64,000 bases of DNA from Oscillospiraceae bacterium (GTDB lineage Bacteria; Bacillota; Clostridia; Oscillospirales; Oscillospiraceae): NCBI GenBank assembly GCA_017458065.1, contig JAFTGD010000017.1:62001-126000 (forward strand), read 5' to 3'. A model generated the notes under the pieces. That model was not told the DNA's origin, searched no databases, and worked only from the letters and a program-made list of their open reading frames with translations. The position numbers and the translations under genes were made by a program. Below, one piece after another: positions 43,070 to 50,920 of the stretch. Within the stretch, counting starts at the first letter, position 1; every line of letters begins with the position of its first letter.

Positions 43070-43102
43070 AAAAGAGGCTGGAAACTTAATCCAACCTCTT
43101 TT
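43070..43102 (-). terminator. Terminator between early and late operons
   Basis: On the - strand AAAAGAGGTTGG and CCAGCCTCTTTT form a 12-bp stem (one G-T-type pair) around a 9-nt loop, followed by a T-rich tract. It sits between the last early gene (43120) and the first late gene (43029). Late transcription therefore needs antitermination or a late promoter. Confidence 0.75.
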
Positions 43103-43119
43103 CACAAAATTTCGGCCTG

Positions 43120-43326
43120 TTATTTTTCTGAGTCCCACAACATTTTAGCAACCTTGCACAAACGCCAGTCTTTCCGGCAGTACAGCTTCTTGTAGTCGTC
43201 CGCCCTGTTTCCGAACGCCAGCGCGATTGCCATGTCCGGCTCCACGCCGTCACAGTAAATCGTCTTTGCTTCCTCTCCTCGATAGAACGGGCATTGCGCC
43301 GCGCTGCTCACATAATGCTTGGACAT
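43120..43326 (-). CDS. Small Cys-containing phage protein (68 residues)
   Basis: The frame starts MSKHYVSSAAQCPFYRGEE. Four cysteines (CPFY, YCDG, YCRK, LCKV) suggest a zinc-binding or small DNA-binding fold. Similar short proteins occur just upstream of terminase genes in Bacillota phages and may regulate late genes. The function is not known. Confidence 0.55.
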   Translation of the reverse strand: MSKHYVSSAAQCPFYRGEEAKTIYCDGVEPDMAIALAFGNRADDYKKLYCRKDWRLCKVAKMLWDSEK

Positions 43327-43623
43327 TCAGACCTCCATCTTCAAATTCTCCGCCAGCCTCCGGACCTTCCGGTCCCTGTGCTCCGCGATGGCGTCTTTGA
43401 TCCCCGGGAACATCAGGTCCAGCTGTTCCAGCATGATTACCACGTCGGCGGCTTCCTCCGCGACATGGTTCATATTCCCTGCGCCACGGAAGACCAGCTT
43501 GCAGACTTCCTTCTGCAGCTCGGACATTTCCTCGATCAGAACGCCCAGCTGCTCCATCTTGCCGTATTCCTTGATGGCGACCGCGTAGATCTTATCCCGG
43601 TTTTCCCGGTTCAGCCTCCTCAT
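43327..43623 (-). CDS. MazG-like nucleotide pyrophosphohydrolase
   Basis: The product has 98 residues. The MazG metal-binding pattern is visible as EEMSE (E31, E32, E35) and EEAAD (E56, E57, D60), within a four-helix arrangement. Such enzymes hydrolyse NTPs, or alarmones in some phages, and may adjust nucleotide pools during infection. Its ATG overlaps the preceding stop as ATGA. The AGGAGG next to the ATG is too close (1 nt), so translation may depend on coupling. Confidence 0.75.
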   Translation of the reverse strand: MRRLNRENRDKIYAVAIKEYGKMEQLGVLIEEMSELQKEVCKLVFRGAGNMNHVAEEAADVVIMLEQLDLMFPGIKDAIAEHRDRKVRRLAENLKMEV

Positions 43624-44145
43624 TCCTCCTCGACCGGCCTCGCCTTGATGCACATGCAGTCGCCGTCCATCAGGGAATGACTCACAACCAGGTTCGGACC
43701 GCTGGACCAGACCTTCCAGTCTCCGAGCTCCGCCTTGAAGAACGCTTCCTCGAAAGAAACGCAATCCTCGCAGTCCTCGCAATCCTCGCAGTCCTCGTCT
43801 TCCTCGTCTTCCTCGCCGAAGAGCTCTTCCCAGAGCTCGTTGTACCGCTTCACGGCACAGGCCGGAATCGGCTTCGCCATCATGGAAAACATCCCGATCC
43901 TCGCGCCGACGTTCGCCATCTCGTTGACTTTCTCTTCGTCCGGTTCCTCTCCCTCGGCGTTCCTTCCGATGTCCTGAGCCAGAAGCTCGTCCAGGTGCTG
44001 GATCAGTTTGCTCTTTGGTTTCTTCATGATAATTCTCCTTTTCTCGATAACAGTTCAGATACACATTCTCCGGATCACACACGCAGCATGGTTTCCCGTC
44101 CGCTACGGAGGGCGGATGATATATGCAGGACTCACAGTCATACAT
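43327..44145 (-). CDS. Cys-rich reading frame open through to the MazG-like gene
   Basis: An ATG at 44145 with AGGAGG 6 nt upstream begins MYDCESCIYHPPSVADGKPC, followed by more Cys (CVCD, NCYRE), a likely zinc-binding peptide of about 40 residues. No stop follows: the frame stays open through the whole out-of-frame 43620-44027 gene and enters the MazG-like frame. The middle part is Arg/Gly-rich and looks like a shadow. Either a stop was lost after the Cys-rich part, or a 272-residue fusion is made. Only the first 40 or so codons are well supported. Confidence 0.35.
   Translation of the reverse strand: MYDCESCIYHPPSVADGKPCCVCDPENVYLNCYREKENYHEETKEQTDPAPGRASGSGHRKERRGRGTGRRESQRDGERRREDRDVFHDGEADSGLCREAVQRALGRALRRGRRGRRGLRGLRGLRGLRFFRGSVLQGGARRLEGLVQRSEPGCESFPDGRRLHVHQGEAGRGGMRRLNRENRDKIYAVAIKEYGKMEQLGVLIEEMSELQKEVCKLVFRGAGNMNHVAEEAADVVIMLEQLDLMFPGIKDAIAEHRDRKVRRLAENLKMEV
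43620..44027 (-). CDS. Acidic phage protein with DCEDC repeats
   Basis: The product has 135 residues. A charged N-terminal half is followed by an acidic run with DEDCEDCEDCEDC (about 79-90) and a C-terminal part ending in ARPVEEE. The cysteine/aspartate tandem, encoded by a short DNA repeat, could bind metal or be variable in length. A strong AGGAG site lies 7 nt before the ATG. The family is unknown. Confidence 0.6.
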   Translation of the reverse strand: MKKPKSKLIQHLDELLAQDIGRNAEGEEPDEEKVNEMANVGARIGMFSMMAKPIPACAVKRYNELWEELFGEEDEEDEDCEDCEDCEDCVSFEEAFFKAELGDWKVWSSGPNLVVSHSLMDGDCMCIKARPVEEE

Positions 44146-44305
44146 TCCTGCCCTCCTCATCCCGCACCAGGAACAACAGGATGTTCACGCCGTTGACGCT
44201 GTAACAGCATTCCCACTCGATGCTGTCAAGGTTCTGCTTCGGGTACTGAGGATTGAGTCCCCGCAGCACGTCGTTGATCTCCTCTCGCGTCCCGATCACG
44301 GTCAT
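44138..44305 (-). CDS. Small phage protein (55 residues)
   Basis: The frame starts MTVIGTREEINDVLRGLNPQ, has CCYSVNGVNILLFLVRDEEG and ends at a TGA that overlaps the start of the Cys-rich frame. The protein is unrecognised, but codon use and tight packing with neighbours support a real gene. Confidence 0.55.
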   Translation of the reverse strand: MTVIGTREEINDVLRGLNPQYPKQNLDSIEWECCYSVNGVNILLFLVRDEEGRNV

Positions 44306-44306
44306 C

Positions 44307-44885
44307 TTACATGCCCTTCCTTCGTGCGTTGATCTTGATCGCCTCGACCTTGTCCTCGATGCGCTTGAGGCTCTGCCCGATCAGATCACAGTTGATGTTG
44401 ACGTTATCCTTCACGTCGCCGCTCCACTTCGGGAACACCACGTCGTAGAGCTGTTCCATCAGCTCGTTGTGCTGCCGCAGCTCATGCAGGATCTGGCCCA
44501 GCAGAAGCTTCTCCTCCTCCCAATGGTCCGGGATAACCACCGGAGCCGGTTTCTCCGTCTTCTCTTCCTGAGCGGAACCGAGCTTCCGCTTGATGTTCGA
44601 CTCCGCTCTCGATTCCTCATTGATGGTCTTGAGGTTCGGCGGAAGCTCGTTGCCGGTCTTCTTCGACGCCCACTCAAAGATCCCGAACGACAATCTTCTT
44701 GCCGCCAGCTTCTCCGCCGCCATCCAGTCCCTTTTCCGAACGGCATCGAAAACGCTCCTCGTCGTGTTGATTGTCGCCTCGGACACACCGAGTTTCTCCG
44801 CGCTCTCTGCCGCCGTCAGTCCGTATGCCCGGTGCTGTAGGATCTCGTCCCACGTATCCGGACCCATCCTGTTGAAGTTTGCCAT
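44307..44885 (-). CDS. Helix-turn-helix phage protein
   Basis: The product has 192 residues. The N-terminal HTH (LTAAESAEKLGVSEATINTTRS, about 23-44) resembles sigma region 4/LuxR-type or transposase-like HTH. A linker follows, then a helical C-terminal part (about 120-190). Located near the end of the early operon, it could be a late-gene activator or a packaging-related DNA-binding protein. It is not assigned more precisely. Confidence 0.55.
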   Translation of the reverse strand: MANFNRMGPDTWDEILQHRAYGLTAAESAEKLGVSEATINTTRSVFDAVRKRDWMAAEKLAARRLSFGIFEWASKKTGNELPPNLKTINEESRAESNIKRKLGSAQEEKTEKPAPVVIPDHWEEEKLLLGQILHELRQHNELMEQLYDVVFPKWSGDVKDNVNINCDLIGQSLKRIEDKVEAIKINARRKGM

Positions 44886-44906
44886 TGATTTTCACCTTCC
44901 TGTTTG

Positions 44907-45131
44907 TTATCGTCCGTCGTCCTCGTCCGGATCCCCGGGACCGATCCAGTACGGTTCCGGTCTTTCCGGTTCCGCCTGGATCTCTCCCCTCTTCCGGATC
45001 TCCACCGGCATGATCTGCTTGCCCTCGTTGATCTCGCGCGCCATCAGCTTCGCGATTGCCAGTAGAACGAGAATACACACGAACTCGATTGCCGCCACAT
45101 ACACCAGCAGCAGAAAAACCCATGTCTTCAT
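44907..45131 (-). CDS. Small single-pass membrane protein
   Basis: The product has 74 residues with one long N-terminal transmembrane helix (about 4-30, rich in V, L, A and I) and a hydrophilic Pro/Glu-rich tail ending DPDEDDGR. It is probably anchored in the host membrane with its tail in the cytoplasm. Possible roles include superinfection exclusion or host takeover. The function is unknown. Confidence 0.5.
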   Translation of the reverse strand: MKTWVFLLLVYVAAIEFVCILVLLAIAKLMAREINEGKQIMPVEIRKRGEIQAEPERPEPYWIGPGDPDEDDGR

Positions 45132-45146
45132 TTTCGTTTCCTCCCG

Positions 45147-45878
45147 TCAGATCCGGTTGACCCGGTTCCAGAGCTCGTTCTGGTCCACAGGCGGCAGCGG
45201 TTTGCACTCCGCCTTGACGTTCTTACTCGGCGGCTTCCGGTTCCGCCCCAGCCGGTCGAACATAATGCCCTGGTAATTGCTGCTCATGCTGTCCTGAATG
45301 ACCTCGATCATCGCCGCGTCTCCGTACTCGGCTGCGCCCTTCTCGATCTGCGTCAGCATGGACCTGAACCCGGTTTCCTTGTAGGGCTGTCGCTTCTCGA
45401 TCTTGTACAGCACCCAGCTCCGGACCTGGATAATCAGCGCCTCGCTGTGCTTCCCGAGCGCCTCCTGGATCATCTCTTCGCGGCGCTGAGGGGTAAGGGG
45501 AGAAATAGAACATTTGTTCTCTTTCTCTTTCTTGTCCTCTTTCTTGTCCTCTTTCTTTTTCTTGTTGCCGGTATCTTCCTCTGATCTTTCCGGTATCTTG
45601 TCGGTATCTTCATCAGAACTTACCGTTAACTCTTCATCATCTTTGCCTTTACTTCCAGCCTTCCCTCCCTGGGCTTTCCTCCTGCTTGCATCAAGATTCG
45701 GTTTAGTTAGTTCAAAGACAATGCAAACTGAATCGGGAAGTTTATCGAGATCCGGCAAAGTTCCCTTCAAGGCATAGTTCACGATGGCGTCATACGCCAG
45801 TGCTCTGTCAGAAGCTTTCCTGATCTTCTGGATTGCTTTCGCGAAAGAGGCATAGAAGGTAAATTGCTCTCTTTCCAT
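45147..45878 (-). CDS. DUF6291-domain phage replication-region protein
   Basis: The product has 243 residues. The N-terminal FYASFAKAIQKIRKASDRAL...AIVNYALKG (about 8-40) matches DUF6291, found in replisome-organiser-type phage proteins. A Lys/Glu-rich linker (KKKKEDKKEDKKEKEN, about 105-120) separates it from a C-terminal helical domain with SNYQGIMFDRLGRN. This architecture is like phage initiators that load helicase. A role in replication is inferred from this and the SSB neighbour. Confidence 0.6.
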   Translation of the reverse strand: MEREQFTFYASFAKAIQKIRKASDRALAYDAIVNYALKGTLPDLDKLPDSVCIVFELTKPNLDASRRKAQGGKAGSKGKDDEELTVSSDEDTDKIPERSEEDTGNKKKKEDKKEDKKEKENKCSISPLTPQRREEMIQEALGKHSEALIIQVRSWVLYKIEKRQPYKETGFRSMLTQIEKGAAEYGDAAMIEVIQDSMSSNYQGIMFDRLGRNRKPPSKNVKAECKPLPPVDQNELWNRVNRI

Positions 45879-45893
45879 CCTCTTTCACTCCTC

Positions 45894-46430
45894 TCAGAAC
45901 GGTAAGTCACCGTCGTCATATCCCATGTCGCTGAATCCCTGCTGCTGATACTGCGGCTGCTGCGGGGCCTGATAGCTTCCCGCCTGCCCGTAGCCTGCGG
46001 GTCCGTATCCCTGCCCGTAACTGTTCTGCTGCGGCGGCTGCTGGTAGTATCCTCCCTGCTGCTGGTATCCGCCCTGCGGCCCGTATCCGCCGTTCTGCTG
46101 CTGGTAATTGTCCTCCCTGCGCTTGTCGTCGCCGAAGTACACGCTCTGCGCGTTGATCTCCCACGCGGTCCGGTCAACGCCGTTCCGGTCCGTATAGTTG
46201 CGGCTCTGCAGCTGTCCGGAGACGATCGCCGCCTTGCCCTTGAAGAAATACTTGGAGACAAATTCTCCGGTCCCGCCCCAGGCGACGCAGTTGATAAAGT
46301 CCACCGAGTCCTTCTGAAAGTCCCGGTCCACCGCGACCGTGAACGACGCCACGCTCTTTCCGTTCTGTGTCGTCCTCAGCTCCGGATCCTTTGTCAGTCG
46401 TCCCAGGACGACAATGTGATTAAGGCTCAT
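45894..46430 (-). CDS. ssb: Single-stranded DNA-binding protein
   Basis: The product has 178 residues. The OB fold (about 1-105) starts MSLNHIVVLGRLTKDPELR and includes WGGTGEFVSKYFFKGK. A Gln/Gly/Tyr/Pro-rich linker (about 110-165) and an acidic tip ending DDGDLPF follow. The tip recruits partner enzymes. It covers ssDNA during phage replication and annealing. Its start overlaps the HNH gene by 11 nt. Confidence 0.95.
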   Translation of the reverse strand: MSLNHIVVLGRLTKDPELRTTQNGKSVASFTVAVDRDFQKDSVDFINCVAWGGTGEFVSKYFFKGKAAIVSGQLQSRNYTDRNGVDRTAWEINAQSVYFGDDKRREDNYQQQNGGYGPQGGYQQQGGYYQQPPQQNSYGQGYGPAGYGQAGSYQAPQQPQYQQQGFSDMGYDDGDLPF

Positions 46431-46752
46431 CGCTTTCTTCCTCCTGTTCCCGGAACATCAGCTCCGGTCTGAATGTACTGCCGAGATAGTTCTTTCCGAA
46501 CTCCCGGATAAAGTCTTCCACGCTCCATTTGTTTTCCCGCATCGCCTTGCGCTGCCCCCATTGATGGAGATACCGCATGATCTCCGCGTTCTTGTGTACG
46601 GAGTATTTCCCGAAGATGTGACAGTGCTCGTGGCAAAGGTCCACCACCAGTCCGTACTTCTCGCTCTTGTTCCGGTTTGCTCCGCCGAAGATATGATGAC
46701 GGTCGAGGGGATCATGGATCCCCGTCGCACCGCACAGCCAGCACTGTCTCAT
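46420..46752 (-). CDS. HNH-type zinc protein
   Basis: The product has 110 residues. CWLC (4-7), DRHHIFGG (17-24) and LCHEHCH (39-45) form an HNH-like ββα-metal core with zinc-binding cysteines. Phage proteins with this pattern are related to HNH/NinG-type nucleases. It sits among recombination genes and could cut DNA junctions or nick DNA. Activity is inferred. Confidence 0.65.
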   Translation of the reverse strand: MRQCWLCGATGIHDPLDRHHIFGGANRNKSEKYGLVVDLCHEHCHIFGKYSVHKNAEIMRYLHQWGQRKAMRENKWSVEDFIREFGKNYLGSTFRPELMFREQEEESDEP

Positions 46753-47063
46753 GTGCCGCCGTTTTCTGTCTCCGGAGGCGCGTCCACCGCTCCGTAATCG
46801 TCATAGTAGCCCTGCTCTTTCTTGAAGAGCTCGTCTTCCGCTGCAAACGCCATCCCGGTTACAAAGTGCATCGCGCTTTCCAGCTGCTCCCGGTCGAGCT
46901 TTCTCGGCACCAGGATGTAATCTCCGTAGAGCTTGTCGTCCTCGTGGACAAACTTGTACCCGATGGACGCCATCCGCCCGCCCTGAACCAGCGTCGTTTC
47001 CTCTCTCATGTTCAGAGGATCTCCGTTCCCGGGAATTTTTACGATGATGTGAAGTTCTTTCAT
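46749..47063 (-). CDS. Phage protein of unknown function (104 residues)
   Basis: The frame starts MKELHIIVKIPGNGDPLNMRE. It has a beta-rich first half and an acidic C-terminus (YYDDYGAVDAPPETENGG). Four-base overlaps on both sides show tight coupling with the HNH and NinB-like genes, suggesting a role in the same recombination module. Confidence 0.5.
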   Translation of the reverse strand: MKELHIIVKIPGNGDPLNMREETTLVQGGRMASIGYKFVHEDDKLYGDYILVPRKLDREQLESAMHFVTGMAFAAEDELFKKEQGYYDDYGAVDAPPETENGGT

Positions 47064-47584
47064 TGATTTTTACCCTCCCAGCTGTTTAATAGACTCTGTA
47101 TTTCGTTTGGATCCTTCGTCTCGATCCCGAGTGCCTGCGCGTCCTGCACCAGCCCGTCGATGAATCTGCTCATCTGCAGCGTGTCATAGTCCGAGGATCC
47201 GTATACGACGATGAGGTTAACAAATCCGATTCTGTTTGCCGGGAACTGCCGGACCTGCCGTCCGAGATGTCCCGCCTCCCAGCTTCTTTTGAAGGCCGGA
47301 GCCGCTTCCTCCGCAATGCTGATGATGGATTCTGTGACGCCCGATGTGTTCAGCACCGCGTTCCGGTACACTTCGTCGGGAGCTAATCGGACCTTCTCTG
47401 CGATCCTGTTAATTAACACCCAGGCATAAGCGTTCGCGTCAAGACTCCGTTTCTTCTTCTCTTTTCTGTGCGGCAGGATGTCGTAATCTCCGGCCTTGAA
47501 TCCATACACAAACTTGATTCCGTCCGGAGGGCTGCACCGCAGGCACAGCTCTCCGTTCTGGTATCTCGCTCCTTCGACGATCAT
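47060..47584 (-). CDS. NinB-like recombination protein
   Basis: The product has 174 residues. The KKRSLDANAYAWVLINRIAEK segment (about 44-64) and the later RFIDGLVQDAQALGIETK are typical of the NinB/Orf family, which binds ssDNA and assists phage recombination. It sits directly after the annealing protein with an overlap of 4 nt. Confidence 0.7.
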   Translation of the reverse strand: MIVEGARYQNGELCLRCSPPDGIKFVYGFKAGDYDILPHRKEKKKRSLDANAYAWVLINRIAEKVRLAPDEVYRNAVLNTSGVTESIISIAEEAAPAFKRSWEAGHLGRQVRQFPANRIGFVNLIVVYGSSDYDTLQMSRFIDGLVQDAQALGIETKDPNEIQSLLNSWEGKNQ

Positions 47585-48420
47585 CTGCCGTTGGTGTTCT
47601 TAAACTGCTGGTAGCAGTTCAGGCAAAGCTGCGCGCCTCCGAAATCGGTCATGGACCGGATCGCGACTTCTTTCGGGCTCAGTGACCGTCCGTTCGTCCC
47701 GCGCCATCCGCTGATGATCTGCCTGCAATTGTCGCAGTAGTAGTATCCGTCCGGCGCTTCCTTCGGTTCGCAGGTCACATCCGGAGGCGGCATCGGTTGA
47801 CGCGGAGCCTGCTGTGGTGCCTGCTGCGGGGGCGCAGGCGGCGCTTGCTGTGGGGGAGGGGGAGGGGCCTGCTGCGGCTGCGGAAGCGGCGGGAGCTGTC
47901 CCTGCGGCCTCTGCTGCTGTGGCGGAGCCTGTCTTCCCTGCGGATACGAATAACCCTGCGGCTGCGGCATCTGATCGTCCTCGCCCATGTAGTTGTACTT
48001 GCTCTTGTCGAATCCGCGATACACGTCCGCGCCCAGACCCAGGGCCTTTGCCGCGACACCGATTGCGTCCGTCAGCGCCATCTTGAAGCACTCGTCGCTT
48101 GTGACCGGCTTCCCCTTCTCAATCGCGATGAAGCTGCTGCCTCCGATCCCGGGAATCGGCATCGAGACCTCGTTCCCTTCCTTGACGTAGAGGTTGATGT
48201 CCACAAACGCCTTGACCTCTCCGTTCGCGCCCTCCTGCAGGCGCTGGTCCTTGATCTCATAGAACCATCCGAAACCGCACGGCCCGAAGACCTCCGTCAG
48301 CTTCTCGATCCGCCACATCGGATTGATGTCCGTGAATCCGTTGAGCTTTCCGCCCTTGATGGGCTTCTTCGCGTCCTCCGGAACTTCCCGGAGCTTGTCG
48401 TACAATGTCATGTCTTCCAT
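47581..48420 (-). CDS. Single-strand DNA annealing protein (Rad52/Sak-like, DUF1071 type)
   Basis: The product is about 279 residues. The N-terminal domain (about 1-150) includes INPMWRIEKLTEVFGPCGFGW and KMALTDAIGVAAKALGLGADV, characteristic of this family. A Pro/Gln-rich linker (about 150-215) connects to a C-terminal zinc-ribbon-like pair (CDNC, CLNC). It anneals complementary strands with the upstream nuclease. The ATG at 48420 shares a base with the nuclease stop; a GTG 3 codons upstream is less likely. Confidence 0.8.
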   Translation of the reverse strand: MEDMTLYDKLREVPEDAKKPIKGGKLNGFTDINPMWRIEKLTEVFGPCGFGWFYEIKDQRLQEGANGEVKAFVDINLYVKEGNEVSMPIPGIGGSSFIAIEKGKPVTSDECFKMALTDAIGVAAKALGLGADVYRGFDKSKYNYMGEDDQMPQPQGYSYPQGRQAPPQQQRPQGQLPPLPQPQQAPPPPPQQAPPAPPQQAPQQAPRQPMPPPDVTCEPKEAPDGYYYCDNCRQIISGWRGTNGRSLSPKEVAIRSMTDFGGAQLCLNCYQQFKNTNGR

Positions 48421-49082
48421 TACTTCCACCCCAGATCCTTCTTGAGATAATAGACGTTCAGGAGATTCCGGAAGATCTCAAAATACTTCCGGGTGTCCGT
48501 GACCGACCGTTCCTCAAATCCTTCCGTCTCGTCCCTTCCGATCCGGAGGATCTGGCAGCGCTCCACCGGCAGTCCCTGCTCTTCCAGCAGGTTCCGGTAT
48601 GCCGCCAGCTGGACGAAATACTCTTCATAGATCGCCTTGCCGGTTTTGAAGTCGAGCAGCGTCGGCTTGCCGTCCAACATGCAGTAGCAGTCGATTGTGC
48701 CGCCGTACTTGAGCGTCTCGGACACAAACGGGACCTCGCACTGAATCGGTTCGATCTGGTGCCTGCTCTTCCACTCAAAGAAACTGATCAGCGCGTTCTC
48801 CGCCAGGTCGATCTGTACCTTGCTGAACTGGTTCATGTCCAGCTGCTCGTTCTGCAAATGCGCCTGCACCATCGCGTGCGCCAGCGTGCCGGTCTTCGCG
48901 GCCTCGTCGGTATAGGTGCTGCTGTCGATTCCCTCAAGGCCGAGGTTGTTCGCCCACTTCACCAGGTACGGCTTGTTCAGAAGTCCCGTGATCGTCGTCG
49001 TGCCGGGGACTCTGGTCTTTCCGTCCGCCAGCTTGTAGATGGTGTGAGCCTTGCTGACTCCCTTGATTTTGTCTTTTGCCAT
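48420..49082 (-). CDS. PD-(D/E)XK exonuclease
   Basis: The product has 220 residues. Motifs GTLAHA (H69), GGTIDC (D131), LLDFKTGK (D144, K146) and QLAAYR (Q158) are the RecB/Cas4-like nuclease core. Paired with the annealing protein it forms a RecE/RecT-like two-component recombinase. It likely resects dsDNA ends. Confidence 0.85.
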   Translation of the reverse strand: MAKDKIKGVSKAHTIYKLADGKTRVPGTTTITGLLNKPYLVKWANNLGLEGIDSSTYTDEAAKTGTLAHAMVQAHLQNEQLDMNQFSKVQIDLAENALISFFEWKSRHQIEPIQCEVPFVSETLKYGGTIDCYCMLDGKPTLLDFKTGKAIYEEYFVQLAAYRNLLEEQGLPVERCQILRIGRDETEGFEERSVTDTRKYFEIFRNLLNVYYLKKDLGWK

Positions 49083-49087
49083 GATAT

Positions 49088-49453
49088 TTATTCCTCCTCC
49101 AAAAGTTCTAACATAGTGATTTGATCTTCGTCCCGCTCTTCCGCTTCCAGTTCCCGGAGCGCGTGACGGAAAGGTTTGATTCTCCGCAGGATGCTCATCG
49201 CCCTCGCACAGTCCTGTTTGTACTGCGCCTTGATGTCCTCGATGTCCTCCGCGATGTAGTACCCGCGTCCATTCTGCGTGTTGCAGATCAGATGCCCTTC
49301 ATTCCGGAGCTCCTCGATCCGGTTCCGGACTACCCGGTCGTTCAGCCCCGTGTGCATCGCGATCCAGTGCCGCGTATTCGCCATGTCTTTTCCTGTCCGG
49401 ATGCAGCAGAGAACTGCTGCGCGCTGTCTCTCGATCATTTCTTCATTTGACAT
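49088..49453 (-). CDS. Winged-helix regulatory protein
   Basis: The product is about 121 residues. A winged HTH (about 10-70) includes LNDRVVRNRIEELRNEGHL and the wing NTQNGRGYYIAED, followed by an acidic helical tail. The ATG at 49453 has GGAGGAG 7 nt upstream; the longer frame to 49519 lacks a site. It is a likely early-operon regulator or replication-associated DNA-binding protein. Confidence 0.65.
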   Translation of the reverse strand: MSNEEMIERQRAAVLCCIRTGKDMANTRHWIAMHTGLNDRVVRNRIEELRNEGHLICNTQNGRGYYIAEDIEDIKAQYKQDCARAMSILRRIKPFRHALRELEAEERDEDQITMLELLEEE

Positions 49454-49534
49454 TTTGCGTCTCCTCCGGTATAATACCGGTGCATTGATTTTTACCCTGC
49501 CGCTTTCCGGTACGCCCATACCGGAGGCGGCTTT

Positions 49535-49783
49535 TTATTTTGCCGCCGCTGCGAACGCTTCCTCATACGGGATGTTCAGCACGTCGCAGTACTTGCACAG
49601 ATCCCCGACGGTCCAGCACCTTCCCGGCTTGTTCATGTTCCGCCTCGCGTTATCCGCCGTACATCCGAGCTTCTCCGCGATTGTCGTCGATGTCATCCCG
49701 GATGCTTTCCGGTACGCCCGGAACAGCGCTGCCAGGTGATTGACCTTCGGCGGACTTCTGTTCATCCATGTCACCTTCGGCAT
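49535..49783 (-). CDS. XRE-like HTH protein
   Basis: The product has 82 residues. FRAYRKASGMTSTTIAEKLGCTADNARRNMNK (about 21-52) reads as an HTH of the XRE type, though with an atypical recognition helix. It may be a secondary repressor or antirepressor in the early operon. The start context is weak and an internal ATG (residue 7) is possible. Confidence 0.6.
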   Translation of the reverse strand: MPKVTWMNRSPPKVNHLAALFRAYRKASGMTSTTIAEKLGCTADNARRNMNKPGRCWTVGDLCKYCDVLNIPYEEAFAAAAK

Positions 49784-49793
49784 CGCTGCTGCC

Positions 49794-50507
49794 TCAGATC
49801 ATGATGACGACTGCCCCGAACTTAACCTCGTCCGCCAGTGCCGTTTCAAGGTACGTCTGAATGTTGATCTTTGCTTCGATCTTCCACATCCCGCCGTCTG
49901 CTTCAAAGAGCCCGATCCTGCCGTTTTCATCCAGGCGCAGGATAAATTCGCTCATCGGCTGCGGGACTTCACGGAACGTTCTGAACGGAGTGAGGTTGAG
50001 TCTCGGCTTCACGGCTTCTGTTGCCGCCAGCTGGACGCCCTTCTTGACTACCACCGTCTGACTGACGCCGTTGTCCTCGGTCTTCACGCCCTCGTCGTTG
50101 TTGATGCGGGATACCAGGTTAATGAGGTAATCGCTGTCCTCCGTCGGGAGGAACCGGCTCCGGAGCTCGATAATTGCCTTGTCCTGTTCGCGCCAGCCCT
50201 CCATGAACTCGGTGTCTGTGCAATGCGCGGAATAAGGAACCATACGATTCTCCTGCTTGTTCGGTCTGGTAATCACATCAACACACTTGTGGTTTGTGAT
50301 CCGAACAAAAAGCGGTCCGTCATAGTCTGGAAGCTCAGTCTTGATCATCTTCACGATAGCGTCCAGGCTTCCAAACTCTACCGTCCTTCTCTTGTAAATT
50401 GGCTCCTCGATATAGTGGAGCTGATTGTCGGAATAGGTTTTCCCGCCGATGACATAAGTCTTGTTATCCTTAAGTCCGACAAGATACTGCAATGCTTTCT
50501 GAATCAT
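49794..50507 (-). CDS. DUF2303-like phage protein
   Basis: The product has 237 residues. LTPFRTFREVPQPMSEFILRL (about 172-192) matches the DUF2303/YfdQ family of prophage early proteins, whose role is unknown. The rest is mixed alpha/beta with no catalytic motif seen. Confidence 0.6.
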   Translation of the reverse strand: MIQKALQYLVGLKDNKTYVIGGKTYSDNQLHYIEEPIYKRRTVEFGSLDAIVKMIKTELPDYDGPLFVRITNHKCVDVITRPNKQENRMVPYSAHCTDTEFMEGWREQDKAIIELRSRFLPTEDSDYLINLVSRINNDEGVKTEDNGVSQTVVVKKGVQLAATEAVKPRLNLTPFRTFREVPQPMSEFILRLDENGRIGLFEADGGMWKIEAKINIQTYLETALADEVKFGAVVIMI

Positions 50508-50522
50508 GATGTTTCTCCCTTC

Positions 50523-50879
50523 TTACTGTGCGACCAGGCGCAGAATCTTTGGCTGCGGCTGTTCGCTTCCATCCATAGCGTACTGTCCCGGAATCTGCGG
50601 GACCATCTCCGCGACAACCATCTCACCGTTCCCGTCCGCCGTGATGTAGAGGGATGTGCTCGTTGCCGCCGTCGGGCAAAGCGTAGATTTCGCTGTGACG
50701 TTCAATCCGATGTGCTTCCGTTCACTGTCCGGCTGGAACTCAAGAGAAATGACGATCTTTCTCTTCGCGTCAGGCTTCGTGTTGATGTCCAGGATGTTCT
50801 CAATCACTCGCGTGACTTCGTAATCGACTTTCTCCTCGATAGCGCCAGCCGCCATGCGCAGGATACTTTCCTTGTTCAT
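50523..50879 (-). CDS. Phage early protein (so-called replication terminator-like)
   Basis: The product is about 118 residues. NTKPDAKRKIVISLEFQPDSERK resembles proteins in clostridial phages that are automatically labelled replication terminator protein, but there is no direct support for that activity. The ATG at 50879 has AGGAGGTGATG upstream; an ATG 7 codons earlier is less likely. Confidence 0.5.
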   Translation of the reverse strand: MNKESILRMAAGAIEEKVDYEVTRVIENILDINTKPDAKRKIVISLEFQPDSERKHIGLNVTAKSTLCPTAATSTSLYITADGNGEMVVAEMVPQIPGQYAMDGSEQPQPKILRLVAQ

Positions 50880-50903
50880 GTCATCACCTCCTCTCAGCAT
50901 TTT

Positions 50904-50914
50904 CGGTTAAACCG
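50904..50914. promoter_or_regulatory. Operator-like palindrome CGGTTAAACCG
   Basis: An 11-bp near-palindrome just after the Cro-like gene. The same site, CGGTTWAACCG, occurs at 51145-51155 in the control region. It is a candidate binding site for CI or Cro. Confidence 0.5.
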
Positions 50915-50920
50915 TAAAGA

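Noticed and set aside
43735-43810. Short tandem repeat (TCCTCGCAG units) as a CRISPR array
   Set aside because: Units are about 9 bp without spacers and encode the DCEDC repeat; no CRISPR array or cas gene was seen anywhere.
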